A stretch of DNA of 64,000 bases from Candidatus Zixiibacteriota bacterium (GCA_022571985.1 JACZWU010000006.1:1-64000), one strand, 5' to 3'. Counted from the stretch's first letter, positions 1-8,187 are shown. Numbers and translations: made by a program. The notes: generated by a model from the letters alone, not told the origin.

Positions 1-234
1 CACCCCGAGGAATGTAAACGGGAAATCTCACATCTCTCTTCAATGGTAATTTGTTTATATCTTTGTCCCATAACAACACCTTAATAAGGTGTTGCACTTC
101 GTTTGTGAAGTTAGGGAATCCATCTTTCATAATTCTTGTGCGCGGCAGATTCCTTCATCTGCTTCATAGCAACACAAAACGATCCCACCCCGCGAATACA
201 CCGGGACTTTGCCGCAAGCAGTGGGGCACCAGAA
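1..234. other. intergenic, no gene seen
   Basis: No convincing open reading frame is found here. The stretch holds a short palindrome at 76-94 (AACACCTTAATAAGGTGTT) and a degenerate copy of the GGCAGA..TCTGCC hairpin repeat near 146-172. It lies downstream of the minus-strand EamA gene and may act as its 3' region. Confidence 0.5.
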
Positions 235-1125
235 TTATACATCATGCTCCGCTACTTTAACCGCGCCATACTTCTCAGCGATATAAACACCGATAGAAAT
301 CAAAACCGCCCCCACTACTAACCAGATTGTTATGCTCTCACCTATCAAGGCCCAGGCGCCTACAACCGTAATCAGCGGCTCGATGTACAAATAGATGCCA
401 ACTTCGGCCGCTGTCTGCCTCGCTAAGCCTTCGGACCACAACCAGAACGCAATCGCCAGACAGAAAATACCCAAAAACAACAGGCTGATATAAGTATTGT
501 CCTGTAAATTTGTGAAGCGTTCAATCCCGCTCGTCATAAGAGTGTACGGTATAAAAACCAATCCGGCGATGGCGATCATCCAGAAAGTTGCGACGAGCGG
601 ATTAACTTTTTTAGTGATGTCTCGCGTTCCTACTGTGTATATCGCCCAGGTGATGCACGAACCGAGTACGATTATATCCCCGCGGGAGTTTGTCCACTCG
701 AAATTTGCGAAGTCGCCGTTATAGGTCAGAAACCAAACTCCCGAACAGGCCACAAACAAACCTAACCATTGCCAGCCGCTGAATTTTTCTTTTAAGTATA
801 TCCATGACAGAATCGCTATAAAAATCGGGGCGGTGGTCAGAATCCAGGCGGTGTTGGAGGCAGTAGTTTCTTTCATTCCCACCGCCATCACCCAGAAATG
901 CAGAAATATCATAAACGCCGCAAAGACCAGCTTAGCCGGTTCCTGCACCGGCCAAATTTTTAATCCTTTTAGTCTGATTATGAGATAGAGAGTCGGCGCA
1001 GCCAGCAGAAAGCGCACTGATATCATCTCGACCGGTTCAAGTTCTCTCAGGACGACTTTGATAGCAATATACGATATCCCCCAGAAAACAACCGGGAACA
1101 ATAGAAACATTGACGAGCGCCGCAT
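235..1125 (-). CDS. EamA/DMT-family permease
   Basis: The 296-residue protein is almost entirely hydrophobic, with about ten predicted membrane helices arranged as two EamA repeats (roughly residues 5-140 and 150-285). Length and layout match the drug/metabolite transporter superfamily (RhaT/YdcZ/EamA type), inner-membrane carriers that export or import small metabolites. A Pro-Val-Glu-Met-Ile-Ser-Val-Arg segment near residue 32 and a conserved Gly-Glu in helix 9 are typical of the family. The substrate cannot be read from sequence. It stands alone; the next gene upstream (1310-1867) is on the same strand but separated by hairpin repeats, so it is probably its own transcription unit. Confidence 0.9.
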   Translation of the reverse strand: MRRSSMFLLFPVVFWGISYIAIKVVLRELEPVEMISVRFLLAAPTLYLIIRLKGLKIWPVQEPAKLVFAAFMIFLHFWVMAVGMKETTASNTAWILTTAPIFIAILSWIYLKEKFSGWQWLGLFVACSGVWFLTYNGDFANFEWTNSRGDIIVLGSCITWAIYTVGTRDITKKVNPLVATFWMIAIAGLVFIPYTLMTSGIERFTNLQDNTYISLLFLGIFCLAIAFWLWSEGLARQTAAEVGIYLYIEPLITVVGAWALIGESITIWLVVGAVLISIGVYIAEKYGAVKVAEHDV

Positions 1126-1200
1126 GATGCAGGCTAATCAATAGTTATATGGAGCAAAAAACAAGCGAAGAGAATTCTGCTTCTGTGCTTATACTTCTGT

Positions 1201-1226
1201 GCTGTCGGGCGCCCTCGCCCGACAGC
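1201..1226. repeat. intergenic hairpin repeat, CCCT-loop family
   Basis: A near-perfect palindrome with stem CTGTCGGGCG / CGCCCGACAG and loop CCCT. It belongs to a family of intergenic hairpins in this window that share a CCCT/ACCC/TCCC loop but have different stems (see 5348-5409, 24964-24983, 63523-63542, 63674-63693). Confidence 0.75.
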
Positions 1227-1240
1227 TTTCTCTTGAGTAG

Positions 1241-1263
1241 GTCAAAAGCCCTGCGCTTTTGAC
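1241..1263. repeat. second intergenic hairpin, possible terminator
   Basis: GTCAAAAG / CTTTTGAC are separated by CCCTGCG, an 8-bp stem directly beside the preceding hairpin. It lies 3' of the minus-strand gene 1310-1867, but no clean T-run follows on that strand, so terminator function is uncertain. Confidence 0.5.
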
Positions 1264-1309
1264 ACTTTTGTTTGAATGATATTGTCGAAACTACAATGTA
1301 GTCTGACGC

Positions 1310-1867
1310 TCATTTCTCAACAACTTCTACTCGCGTAACGGTGAGCTTAGCGCTTGGGCGTCCTCCAATCCATTGAGCATCGACTTCAAACCATTTTGTT
1401 TGCCCTGCAACTAAGAGATCGTTAACTTTAATCGTTGAAGTCACTCCAGTTTCAATCCCGTCATTTTCAACATACGTTACACTAATCTGGATATTGTGAA
1501 CATTAAACCGGCTTTTATTACCAAGCTGAACTTTATTTATTCTAGTCTGTATTGTAAATATTCCCTTTTCAGTAGTATTTTCTCCCAGTACATGAATAAA
1601 TTCGCTGGGAGATTTGATCAGGGTTTCCTTTTCAGCTTCTTGAGATTGTTTTTCTGCGATCAGCTTTCCAGTATGTTTGGAAATTTTATCAACTGATCCT
1701 GAAAGTCTTGTCAGCTTTTCTGTATTGACATTTATTTCACTCTTCGCTTCGTTTATCTGTGATTCGATTATAATAATTCTTTCTCTAAGGTTTCGTGATT
1801 CGAACCAAAAGAGAAGAATAGCACAGACACCTATTATTAATGCAGAGATTGAAATCCAACGAATCAT
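1310..1867 (-). CDS. single-pass membrane coiled-coil protein, unknown function
   Basis: This 185-residue protein is not recognised. It begins with one hydrophobic helix (about residues 4-24), followed by a charged heptad-like segment (about 25-85, rich in Glu, Lys, Ile, Leu) that should form a coiled coil. A beta-rich C-terminal domain follows (about 90-185), with alternating hydrophobic residues. The topology suggests an inner-membrane-anchored periplasmic protein. It lies 61 nt downstream of the M48 protease gene on the same strand and may be co-transcribed with it. Function is open. Confidence 0.7.
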   Translation of the reverse strand: MIRWISISALIIGVCAILLFWFESRNLRERIIIIESQINEAKSEINVNTEKLTRLSGSVDKISKHTGKLIAEKQSQEAEKETLIKSPSEFIHVLGENTTEKGIFTIQTRINKVQLGNKSRFNVHNIQISVTYVENDGIETGVTSTIKVNDLLVAGQTKWFEVDAQWIGGRPSAKLTVTRVEVVEK

Positions 1868-1928
1868 TCTGATCTCCTTCCACAGTTCAGTTCAATATCC
1901 GAATCCCTTTCATTAAGAAATTTGCCGC

Positions 1929-3479
1929 CTAGCGTTTAGTAAATCCCAAGTATATGGCAACAATTACGGTCTTTGAAGTCATGACCGAATATGAATTATC
2001 AAAAATTAGGTAATACTTGCCGGGTTTCGACAATTTGAAGTCCAAATCGTAAATACTTGTTTTATCAGTATTTAGCAGGTATGTTGATTTGTTGTTACGG
2101 GTCCAATTGACAAAATTAACTTCGTCCATTATGTAGAACTTTACGTCATTATAATCGTTTTGAACATGAGCAAGAAACCTTCCAAAGAAACGACAGTTTC
2201 TATATTTTTGTTCATCGTAGATAAATTCCTTGTGACTATAATGTCCAGCAGAAATGTCAAATGTATCAATCCAAAAAGGGATGACGTATTCAGGAGGTGG
2301 CAATGCAGATAGATATTCTTTTACCCATTGAAATCGATCGCTGTCTTCAATTAAACCATCTGCATCAACGAATGATAATTCTACAGACATACTCTCTTTT
2401 CGCTCTTCTGATCTAGGGTGAGTAGCAAGCCATCCTTCCAAAATACTACTTTCACTTGAACTCAACCTTGAGAATGTTTCGAATAATAAAATCGTTCCTT
2501 TGGGATGAATTCCTGCTTGGTAAAGGTTATAGAAACCTAGTAAGTCTGCCTCACGTTCATCATCCCTACTGAATTTCATTAACCCAAAAAATGCTACAGC
2601 ACCACCAACATCGGTCAAGGCCTTTGCCCAATCGTTCTTGTCCTTGTTGAGAATTCCTCCAGCAAGCTCCAGAATTCCTCCGTAAAGCAATTGTTTTGAT
2701 AATTGCTTGGACGTATGACGACCAATACTATGTCCGATTTCGTGTGCAATAACAGCTGAAAGTTCAGCTTCTGAACCCATATTCTCAATTAGGCCACGGT
2801 ATAGAAAAATTTGTCCACCACCTGTAGTAAAGGCGTTGATGACATTGTCATTGATGACTGTGAACGAGTAGTCAAGTTCCGGCCATTCACTATGCTTTGC
2901 AATATATTTCCCTAGACTATCGATGTAGTTATCGACAAGCGTATCTTCAAGCACATTGCTGCTCTTAGTAATCTCTTCTGCATAAGTTGCCGCCAACTCA
3001 ATTTCTTCGCGTTTACTCAAAAGGTTAAACCCTTTTCCATATTCGAAACGGTCTATATTCAACACTTCTGGATTAAAACATATAAAATTAAGAGAATCTA
3101 AAAATATCTCGACTTCATTTTCTTTTGACGACAAAGGGACAAGTGAAACCTTCTTCTTATCCATTTTTCTGAAAATATATCGAGCCATTCGACCCGCTTC
3201 TAATTCCACGATGTCTCCTTGAGTATCATCAAAATCGCAAGCAAGCAAAGAAACAGAAGTATCAAATTGAATGAATGACAATCGACCGATTTTTATTTTC
3301 TGCTTCTTGTTATTTTGCCTTAATTCAAAATGGAGTTTCTTCTTATCATACTTAAGGAACTCAAACACGCCCTCTTCTCCATTATTGAATCCAATCCTGA
3401 TAAAAGGATTATCTTTTGCCGCAATTAAAGCAGGCAATAGAACCAAGATTATTACTGTAAAAAATCTGTTGAAGCTCAT
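1929..3479 (-). CDS. M48-family zinc metalloprotease, secreted
   Basis: The 516-residue protein starts with a signal peptide (about residues 1-21, cleavage after Ala-Ile-Ala-Ala). The zinc motif HEIGH lies at residues 246-250, within AVIAHEIGHSIGRH. A downstream EREAD near residue 308 supplies the third ligand, as in M48 peptidases (BepA/Oma1/HtpX-like). These enzymes act in periplasmic or outer-membrane protein quality control in other Gram-negatives. The M48 core covers about 160-370. The N-terminal 140 residues and the C-terminal 130 residues are extensions that I do not recognise; the C-terminal one is beta-rich and could be a pre-peptidase-type domain. It lies just downstream of the SRP RNA on the same strand. 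Confidence 0.88.
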   Translation of the reverse strand: MSFNRFFTVIILVLLPALIAAKDNPFIRIGFNNGEEGVFEFLKYDKKKLHFELRQNNKKQKIKIGRLSFIQFDTSVSLLACDFDDTQGDIVELEAGRMARYIFRKMDKKKVSLVPLSSKENEVEIFLDSLNFICFNPEVLNIDRFEYGKGFNLLSKREEIELAATYAEEITKSSNVLEDTLVDNYIDSLGKYIAKHSEWPELDYSFTVINDNVINAFTTGGGQIFLYRGLIENMGSEAELSAVIAHEIGHSIGRHTSKQLSKQLLYGGILELAGGILNKDKNDWAKALTDVGGAVAFFGLMKFSRDDEREADLLGFYNLYQAGIHPKGTILLFETFSRLSSSESSILEGWLATHPRSEERKESMSVELSFVDADGLIEDSDRFQWVKEYLSALPPPEYVIPFWIDTFDISAGHYSHKEFIYDEQKYRNCRFFGRFLAHVQNDYNDVKFYIMDEVNFVNWTRNNKSTYLLNTDKTSIYDLDFKLSKPGKYYLIFDNSYSVMTSKTVIVAIYLGFTKR

Positions 3480-3566
3480 TGAGTAGTCCTCCGAAAAGAA
3501 TTTACCGAATAATAATAATGTCCAAATATTTCATTACCGCAAGCTCAAACACTCCAATTATCAACC

Positions 3567-3850
3567 CCATGTGCACCCACCGTCGAACGGCTGTTTTAGT
3601 GGTCGAAAAGTCAGCCAGCTCCAGCCGGGCGATCCCGCAACACACAGAAAAATCTGTCTACCGCTGCTACCTCCCGGTCCTGACGGGGTTCACAGGTTTC
3701 TGTTGTACAGGACCCAGCCTTCAACACCACTTAACTTACGGCCAGCCAAAACAAGCACTGCCCTCGGGTGGGAGTTCGATCCCGGTAGAGCGGATTCCGG
3801 GCAACAGGGCACCGCTAACTCCCCATCTAGCACACAGGACTAAAGTCTGT
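3567..3850 (-). ncRNA. ffs: signal recognition particle RNA, large (Alu-containing) type
   Basis: Read on the minus strand, the universal SRP core is plain. GTCAGGACCGGGAGGTAGCAGCGGTA occupies roughly 3657-3683 on the plus strand and contains the conserved GCAG/AGCAGC asymmetric loop and GGAGG-type tetraloop region that binds Ffh. The 5' part (about 3765-3840) carries the Alu-type block, with the segments GTGCTAG, GGGGAGTTAGCGGTGCCCTGT and a GAACTCCC return strand, as in Bacillus-type 6S-size SRP RNAs. A GTGCAC near 3571-3576 closes the long stem with a GTGC in the 5' half. Total length of about 280 nt matches the large bacterial class. Ends are approximate to about 10 nt. Open frames overlapping it are spurious. 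Confidence 0.93.
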
Positions 3851-3861
3851 AATTCGTTTTC

Positions 3862-3890
3862 TATATACGATTGGAAAGGACTGCGGGCAA
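3862..3890 (-). promoter_or_regulatory. sigma70-like promoter of the SRP RNA
   Basis: On the minus strand, TTGCCC (plus positions 3885-3890) and TATATA (3862-3867) are separated by 17 nt. This would place the start near 3855, just before the structured SRP RNA. Confidence 0.6.
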
Positions 3891-3923
3891 GTTGCTTTTG
3901 GGGTTAGTTGAATTCGAAGATGG

Positions 3924-3969
3924 ATTCCCGCCTTCCCCGAGGCTTCGCTCGGGACTAAAGCGCGGGAAT
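3924..3969. repeat. ATTCCCGC...GCGGGAAT dispersed inverted repeat
   Basis: Inverted ends ATTCCCGC and GCGGGAAT enclose an inner hairpin CCCGAG-GCTTCG-CTCGGG. Repeats with ATTCCCGC ends are widely scattered between genes in many uncultured bacteria; this one is a single copy in the window. Confidence 0.6.
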
Positions 3970-4011
3970 GACAATAGCTACTGAGATGACAATAAAAAGG
4001 GGAAAGACAAA

Positions 4012-4284
4012 TTACTTTATCGTATCCAGAAACATTACCAAAGGCTCGCCGGTCACGCCTGCCTCTTCACCGACTTTTTCTTGCCCCGGCAGATTCATGA
4101 ATTCCTGGGCTTTGGCGATACTTTCTATCTCAAACATGAAGACCACCATGTTAGGGTCGTTGACATCGCGCATCACCCACTCTACTTTAAGCCCGTAATC
4201 TTCATTTGCTCCCAGCTGGGCATTGAAGACTTCGTACCATTTGTCAAAGTCCTTTACCCCATGTTTGACTAATAAATACGGCAT
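4012..4284 (-). CDS. small dimeric alpha-beta barrel-like protein
   Basis: The 90-residue protein has the short beta-alpha-beta-beta pattern of ferredoxin-like dimeric alpha-beta barrel proteins (antibiotic-biosynthesis-monooxygenase or DUF-type). It opens with PYLLVKHGVKDFDKWYEVF; a central strand VVFMFEIES and a helix AKAQEFMNLP follow. No catalytic residues can be assigned and there is no signal peptide, so it is cytoplasmic. It is a single gene between the SRP RNA and tRNA-Ala. Many homologues of this size are annotated only as hypothetical or cyclase-like. Confidence 0.75.
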   Translation of the reverse strand: MPYLLVKHGVKDFDKWYEVFNAQLGANEDYGLKVEWVMRDVNDPNMVVFMFEIESIAKAQEFMNLPGQEKVGEEAGVTGEPLVMFLDTIK

Positions 4285-4337
4285 AGCATACCTCGCTGTA
4301 AGTGCTTCAAGTGGCCAACTTGCTGAATCCCGTCACC

Positions 4338-4406
4338 CTTCGACTCCGCTCAGGATGACTTTTCTATTTCGAACAAAAAAGTTAGTCATGCTGAGCGGAG
4401 TCGAAG
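4338..4406. repeat. inverted pair of TTCGACTCCGCTCAGGATG repeats
   Basis: Two 22-nt copies face each other (4338-4359 and 4385-4406), complementary at 21 of 22 positions, around an AT-rich centre. The same motif returns in partial or variant form at about 5423-5463, 28456-28476, 63064-63090 and 63609-63657. It is a dispersed intergenic repeat family, here lying between tRNA-Ala and gene 4012-4284. Confidence 0.8.
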
Positions 4407-4425
4407 CAAGCAATTAATATAAAAA

Positions 4426-4498
4426 TGGAGCAGATCGGGATCGAACCGACGACCTCCACGTTGCGAACGTGGCGCTCTCCCAATTGAGCTACTGCCCC
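4426..4498 (-). tRNA. tRNA-Ala(CGC)
   Basis: A full cloverleaf is seen on the minus strand: acceptor GGGGCAG / CTGCTCC, D stem GCTC/GAGC, anticodon stem CCACG/CGTGG with loop TTCGCAA, and T arm GTCGG-TTCGATC-CCGAT. The anticodon is CGC (codon GCG). The third acceptor pair is G.U, the alanine identity element. The discriminator is A73, and CCA is not encoded. Confidence 0.96.
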
Positions 4499-4612
4499 GT
4501 GACGAAGTCACTTTTTCCGCTGCGCGTTGTATTAACAACACAGCTCAAAATTTTCTCAGTTCAACAATAACAAATTCGAAACGCACTGCCAAGACCAATA
4601 AAACGAAATTCT

Positions 4613-5236
4613 CTAAGGAGTTCTAATTCCTACCAGAAAACCGACAGTCTGGGTATCAATAACCAAGTCGGCGGAATCGTACAATTTTTTCCAATCAAAG
4701 CCGTAGTAACCCTCAACCAAAAACCAGCCAACCCCGCCGAGCTTAAATTCCATCCCAGCCCCGATAATACTTCCTGCGATAGGAGATTGGTAATTATTCG
4801 TATAAATTTCAAACCCAACTAATTCCTTGGGACCAACCTTAAAATCAAACCTCGGCCCAATCAGACCATAGAGATTGAAACCGCTCAGTGGAATTTTCAG
4901 TTTGGCCAGGGCCAGAAAAGAAAGATAGGAAAGTCTTGTTGAAATACCGCTGGGATTAGTAACATTACCGGCCCAGCTGAAATAATCAAACTGCTCACCT
5001 TTTTGCAGGTAGCGGATTTCAGTAGTGAACGAAAAAGTACTGACTAACGGAAATTCCAGAAAAAAGGCAAATTCGGCGCCGGTCTTGTTGAGCTTGCCCA
5101 GATCACCGAACTGAGAAAAAGTGAAATCCTGCGAGGTCGTGTTAAAACCTAATTTCACTCCAAAACTGACCGCAAAACTGCTCTGCGCTAATAGCAGAAA
5201 ACAGAAGCAGCAGAAAATTAGTAATGTTTTTTTCAT
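4613..5236 (-). CDS. outer membrane beta-barrel protein
   Basis: The start at 5236 is preferred over an upstream in-frame Met because AAGGAG lies 9 nt before it and it begins a clean signal peptide (residues 1-22). The mature 185 residues show alternating hydrophobic/polar strands with aromatic girdles, beginning FGVKLGFN and ending in a strand VGFLVGIRTP. This is typical of the PorT-like/OMP_b-brl family of small barrels in the FCB group. The repeated Phe/Tyr-Gly pattern agrees with an 8-strand barrel. Ligand and function are unknown. It is monocistronic, immediately upstream of tRNA-Ala on the same strand. Confidence 0.8.
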   Translation of the reverse strand: MKKTLLIFCCFCFLLLAQSSFAVSFGVKLGFNTTSQDFTFSQFGDLGKLNKTGAEFAFFLEFPLVSTFSFTTEIRYLQKGEQFDYFSWAGNVTNPSGISTRLSYLSFLALAKLKIPLSGFNLYGLIGPRFDFKVGPKELVGFEIYTNNYQSPIAGSIIGAGMEFKLGGVGWFLVEGYYGFDWKKLYDSADLVIDTQTVGFLVGIRTP

Positions 5237-5347
5237 ATCGCGTAGCTCCTTAGTATCAGGGGTTGGTATCTGCCTAATCATAGTTTATACGAAAATCGAT
5301 GGCAATTTATAAAAATCACGGCTAATTTGGCGTAATACTGTGGTATA

Positions 5348-5463
5348 GGACGACCCCGTCCGACACCTCTTACGAAATTCAGCAACTGTCGGGTGGGGTC
5401 ACCCGACAGCACCCAGTCTGGTCGTCATGTTGAGCGGACATGGTCTTGTGGGAGTCGAAGCAT
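5348..5463. repeat. cluster of intergenic hairpin repeats
   Basis: Two CCC-loop hairpins are present: GGACG-ACCC-CGTCC at 5348-5361 and an inverted-orientation copy at 5386-5409 with stem CTGTCGGGTG / CACCCGACAG. A degenerate copy of the CTTCGACTCC..TGAC family follows (about 5423-5463). They fill the gap between the divergent beta-barrel and dnaX genes. Confidence 0.7.
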
Positions 5464-5526
5464 GTTCTGGCAAATCCCCAAAGAATATGATTCCGGTCTC
5501 CGGATTTTTTACTTATACTTAGGTTT

Positions 5527-7212
5527 ATGAGTTATCTCGTATTTGCCCGAAAATACCGGCCTCAGCAGTTTGAAGATCTGGTGGCTCAGGAGCATGTCTC
5601 CAGAACCCTGGTTAACAGCATCAAAAACGACCGGGTCGGCTCGGCCTACTTATTTTGCGGACCGCGAGGCACCGGCAAAACGACAACCGCCCGGATTCTG
5701 GCCAAATGCTTAAACTGCGAAAAAGGCCCTACCCCGACTCCCTGCGGCCAGTGCGACGCCTGTAAAGATATTACTGCCGGCTCATCTCTGGATGTTCTGG
5801 AAATCGACGCTGCTTCCAATACCGGTGTAGACGATATCAGGGTTCTGCGGGAGAACGTCCGTTATATGGCCACCGGCGGGCACAAAAGAATTTATATTAT
5901 CGACGAAGTGCACCGGCTTTCGGGGGCAGCTTTTGATGCACTCTTAAAAACACTTGAAGAACCTCCCTCTCATGTTGTCTTTATTTGTGCAACGACCGAC
6001 CCGCTCAAAGTACCCGATACAATTTTATCAAGAACGCAACGTTTCGATTTTAAGCGAATTTCCCCGACAGATATTTCGAATCATCTCAAAAAAATAGCCA
6101 ACTTGGAAAAAATCGAAATAGATGAAGAAGCCCTGCGCATTCTGTCCCGAAAAGCAGACGGCTCTATTCGTGACGCTTTGTCGCTGCTGGACCAGATAAC
6201 TGCTTTTGCGGGTGACAAGATCAGAGCAGCTGATGTTGTCGATGCTCTGGGACTGGTTGACAAGGCTCTACTGTTCGATTTCACTAATGCCATCGCCTCC
6301 CATGACAGTAAGGAGGCACTTAAGATAATCGGACGGGTGGTTGAGGCCGGCACCGATGTACTGGATTTTACCAGCGAACTTATGGAACATTTCAGGATTC
6401 TGATGATCCTCACAGCCGACCAAAGCGCTGCCGATGAACTTGGCTTTACAATCGAAGAAACTACTCAATACAAAGAGCAGGCTGGCTGTTTTTCTTTGGG
6501 AGATGTTATCCGCCTGATAAAAATGGCCGGCGAACTTAACGCAGATATTAAATTTGGCTTAAACGAGAGGATGGTGCTTGAAGTTACTGCTGTCCGCATG
6601 GCTGAGATGGAAGCTACTGTAAAATTTGAAGAAGTTTTAGAGCAGCTAAAAGAGATAGGCCCGCAGGTGTCCGGCAATCTTTTTGGTTTGACCGAAAAAA
6701 AAAACAGTAACGACCTGAATAAACCAATCAGCCGGCTGTCAATAATCCAAAGCCCGGAAACAATAACAGAGCCTGCCTCACCATCCCCAAAAAGCTTTAA
6801 CCGCACCGTCAACCTGCCTATGGTCCAGAAAGACTGGAGTGAATACTTAAATCATCTGCGCTCCAAAAGCGCCATGCTTTCGTCGCAGATTCGGATGGGC
6901 AGTATAAGGGACGTAAAAGAGAATATTATTACCATTGCCTTTGCGAAATCGGCGGCAAATTCCAGAGAGATACTAGAGCGACCTGATAATTTTAGATTGA
7001 TTACCGAAGATTTGAGAACTTTCTTCGATAGCAACGTCAGTTTGAAACTGGAGATTGATGACAGCTCAGGCGCAGCACCAGCTGCTATGCCGGAAAAAAA
7101 GAAAGGCATTACCCGGGAAGAAGTTGAAAAACTGGTCAGCAATTCGCCCAGATTAAAAAAGTTGATTGAAGATGTAGATGGCGAGATTATTGGCGTTAAG
7201 AAATTGGATTAG
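5527..7212 (+). CDS. dnaX: DNA polymerase III clamp-loader subunit tau/gamma
   Basis: The 561-residue protein is the AAA+ motor of the replicative clamp loader. Walker A GPRGTGKT is at 45-52 and Walker B IIDEVH at about 124-129. The zinc site is C64, C73, C76 and C79. The sensor region is ILSRTQRF near 156-163, where the usual SRC reads SRT. Domains I-III span about 1-365. A Ser/Pro-rich linker (about 390-435) is followed by a C-terminal region (about 440-561) that corresponds to the tau part contacting polymerase and helicase. It heads the dnaX-ybaB-recR operon, 31 nt before ybaB. A run of ten A at 6695-6704 falls exactly at the end of domain III and is a candidate site for making a short gamma form. 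Confidence 0.97.
   Translation: MSYLVFARKYRPQQFEDLVAQEHVSRTLVNSIKNDRVGSAYLFCGPRGTGKTTTARILAKCLNCEKGPTPTPCGQCDACKDITAGSSLDVLEIDAASNTGVDDIRVLRENVRYMATGGHKRIYIIDEVHRLSGAAFDALLKTLEEPPSHVVFICATTDPLKVPDTILSRTQRFDFKRISPTDISNHLKKIANLEKIEIDEEALRILSRKADGSIRDALSLLDQITAFAGDKIRAADVVDALGLVDKALLFDFTNAIASHDSKEALKIIGRVVEAGTDVLDFTSELMEHFRILMILTADQSAADELGFTIEETTQYKEQAGCFSLGDVIRLIKMAGELNADIKFGLNERMVLEVTAVRMAEMEATVKFEEVLEQLKEIGPQVSGNLFGLTEKKNSNDLNKPISRLSIIQSPETITEPASPSPKSFNRTVNLPMVQKDWSEYLNHLRSKSAMLSSQIRMGSIRDVKENIITIAFAKSAANSREILERPDNFRLITEDLRTFFDSNVSLKLEIDDSSGAAPAAMPEKKKGITREEVEKLVSNSPRLKKLIEDVDGEIIGVKKLD
6695..6704 (+). promoter_or_regulatory. A10 slippage/frameshift site inside dnaX
   Basis: Ten consecutive A are read gAA AAA AAA AAc in the zero frame. 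A -1 shift, or transcriptional gain of one A, gives Lys-Lys-Lys-Gln-stop (TAA at 6708-6710), a 394-residue gamma-like product. Loss of one A gives a stop within five codons (TGA). Comparable slippery runs make gamma in Escherichia coli and Thermus. Confidence 0.6.
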
Positions 7213-7243
7213 AATTTTATATTACAATAAAAGGAGAATATAG

Positions 7244-7570
7244 ATGAGCAAAGGAAATATAGGACAGATGCTTAAACAGATGCAGCAGCTTCAGTCAAAA
7301 ATGCAGGAAGTTCAGACCGAACTTGAGAGCAGCGAAGTTGAAGGCTCATCGGGCGGAGGTATGGTCAAAGTAGTTGCCAACGGCAAAAACGAAATCGTAT
7401 CGGTTGTGATTGACCCCGAAGTTGTTGACAAAGATGATGTCGAAATGCTTCAGGACTTGATTGTTGCCGCAGTCAATCAAGCTCGTGAAAAAGTTCAGGA
7501 GATGCAGTCTGAAAAAATGTCCGGCCTGACGGGTGGTATGAATATACCGGGACTTAATCTGCCTTTCTAA
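7244..7570 (+). CDS. ybaB: YbaB/EbfC nucleoid-associated protein
   Basis: The 108-residue protein matches the YbaB/EbfC family in length and pattern. It has a Met/Gln-rich N-terminal helix (MLKQMQQLQSKMQEVQTEL), the GMVKVVANGKNEIVSVVIDPEV core, and a C-terminal helix NQAREKVQEMQSEKM followed by a Gly-rich tail. Family members are small homodimers that bind DNA with tweezer-like helices and affect nucleoid structure and expression. AAAGGAG lies 8 nt before the ATG. Its place between dnaX and recR is the conserved one found in many bacteria. Confidence 0.95.
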   Translation: MSKGNIGQMLKQMQQLQSKMQEVQTELESSEVEGSSGGGMVKVVANGKNEIVSVVIDPEVVDKDDVEMLQDLIVAAVNQAREKVQEMQSEKMSGLTGGMNIPGLNLPF

Positions 7571-7579
7571 GTACAAACT

Positions 7580-8176
7580 ATGTTTAAATCAGCAGCATCA
7601 GTAGAACGTTTAGCCAATCAGCTGGCCCGCCTGCCGGGTATCGGGCGCAAGTCTGCTTCGCGTTTGACATTTCATATTTTGAAAATGTCAAAAGACGAAG
7701 CCAATGATATCGCTGAAGCGATTAGAGAGGTCAAAGAAAAAGTCGGCTTCTGCACCACCTGTTACAATATTTCTGAATCCGACCCCTGTTCTATCTGCAG
7801 CGACACCAGGCGCAACAAAGAAATAATCTGCGTGGTCGAAGATTCTTCGGACGCCGCTGCCATGGATAGAGCCGAAGGATTTAGCGGCATGTTCCATGTC
7901 CTGGGCGGCTGTCTATCGCCTCTGGATGGAATCGGACCGGACGATTTAAAAATCAAAGAACTGATTACAAGACTGAAAGACGATATAAAAGAAGTTATTA
8001 TCGCCACCAATCCTAATGTCGAAGGTGAGGCAACCGCTGTCTATCTCTCAAAACTTATCAAGCCGCTGAATATCAAAGTCACCCGTATTGCCAGAGGCCT
8101 GCCGGTCGGCTCGGACCTTGAGTACGCCGACTCTGCCACTCTCTCAAGAGCGCTCGAGGGGCGTCAGGAGTTTTAA
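7580..8176 (+). CDS. recR: recombination mediator RecR
   Basis: The 198-residue protein has the usual RecR layout. A helix-hairpin-helix segment (LPGIGRKSASRLTFHIL, about 18-34) is followed by a four-cysteine zinc finger (C58, C61, C70, C73) and a Toprim domain with ICVVEDSSD near 83-91. A C-terminal LPVGSDLEYADSATLSRAL segment completes it. RecR works with RecO/RecF to load RecA on gapped DNA in the cytoplasm. It starts 9 nt after ybaB and ends 11 nt before the next gene, so it is translated from the same operon. Confidence 0.97.
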   Translation: MFKSAASVERLANQLARLPGIGRKSASRLTFHILKMSKDEANDIAEAIREVKEKVGFCTTCYNISESDPCSICSDTRRNKEIICVVEDSSDAAAMDRAEGFSGMFHVLGGCLSPLDGIGPDDLKIKELITRLKDDIKEVIIATNPNVEGEATAVYLSKLIKPLNIKVTRIARGLPVGSDLEYADSATLSRALEGRQEF

Positions 8177-8187
8177 GCGGAAGCTCT

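Noticed and set aside
3479-3907. Overlapping plus-strand open frames of 142 and 90 codons
   Set aside because: They lie across the SRP RNA on the opposite strand; the RNA structure explains the conserved sequence and the frames have no ribosome site or protein-like composition.
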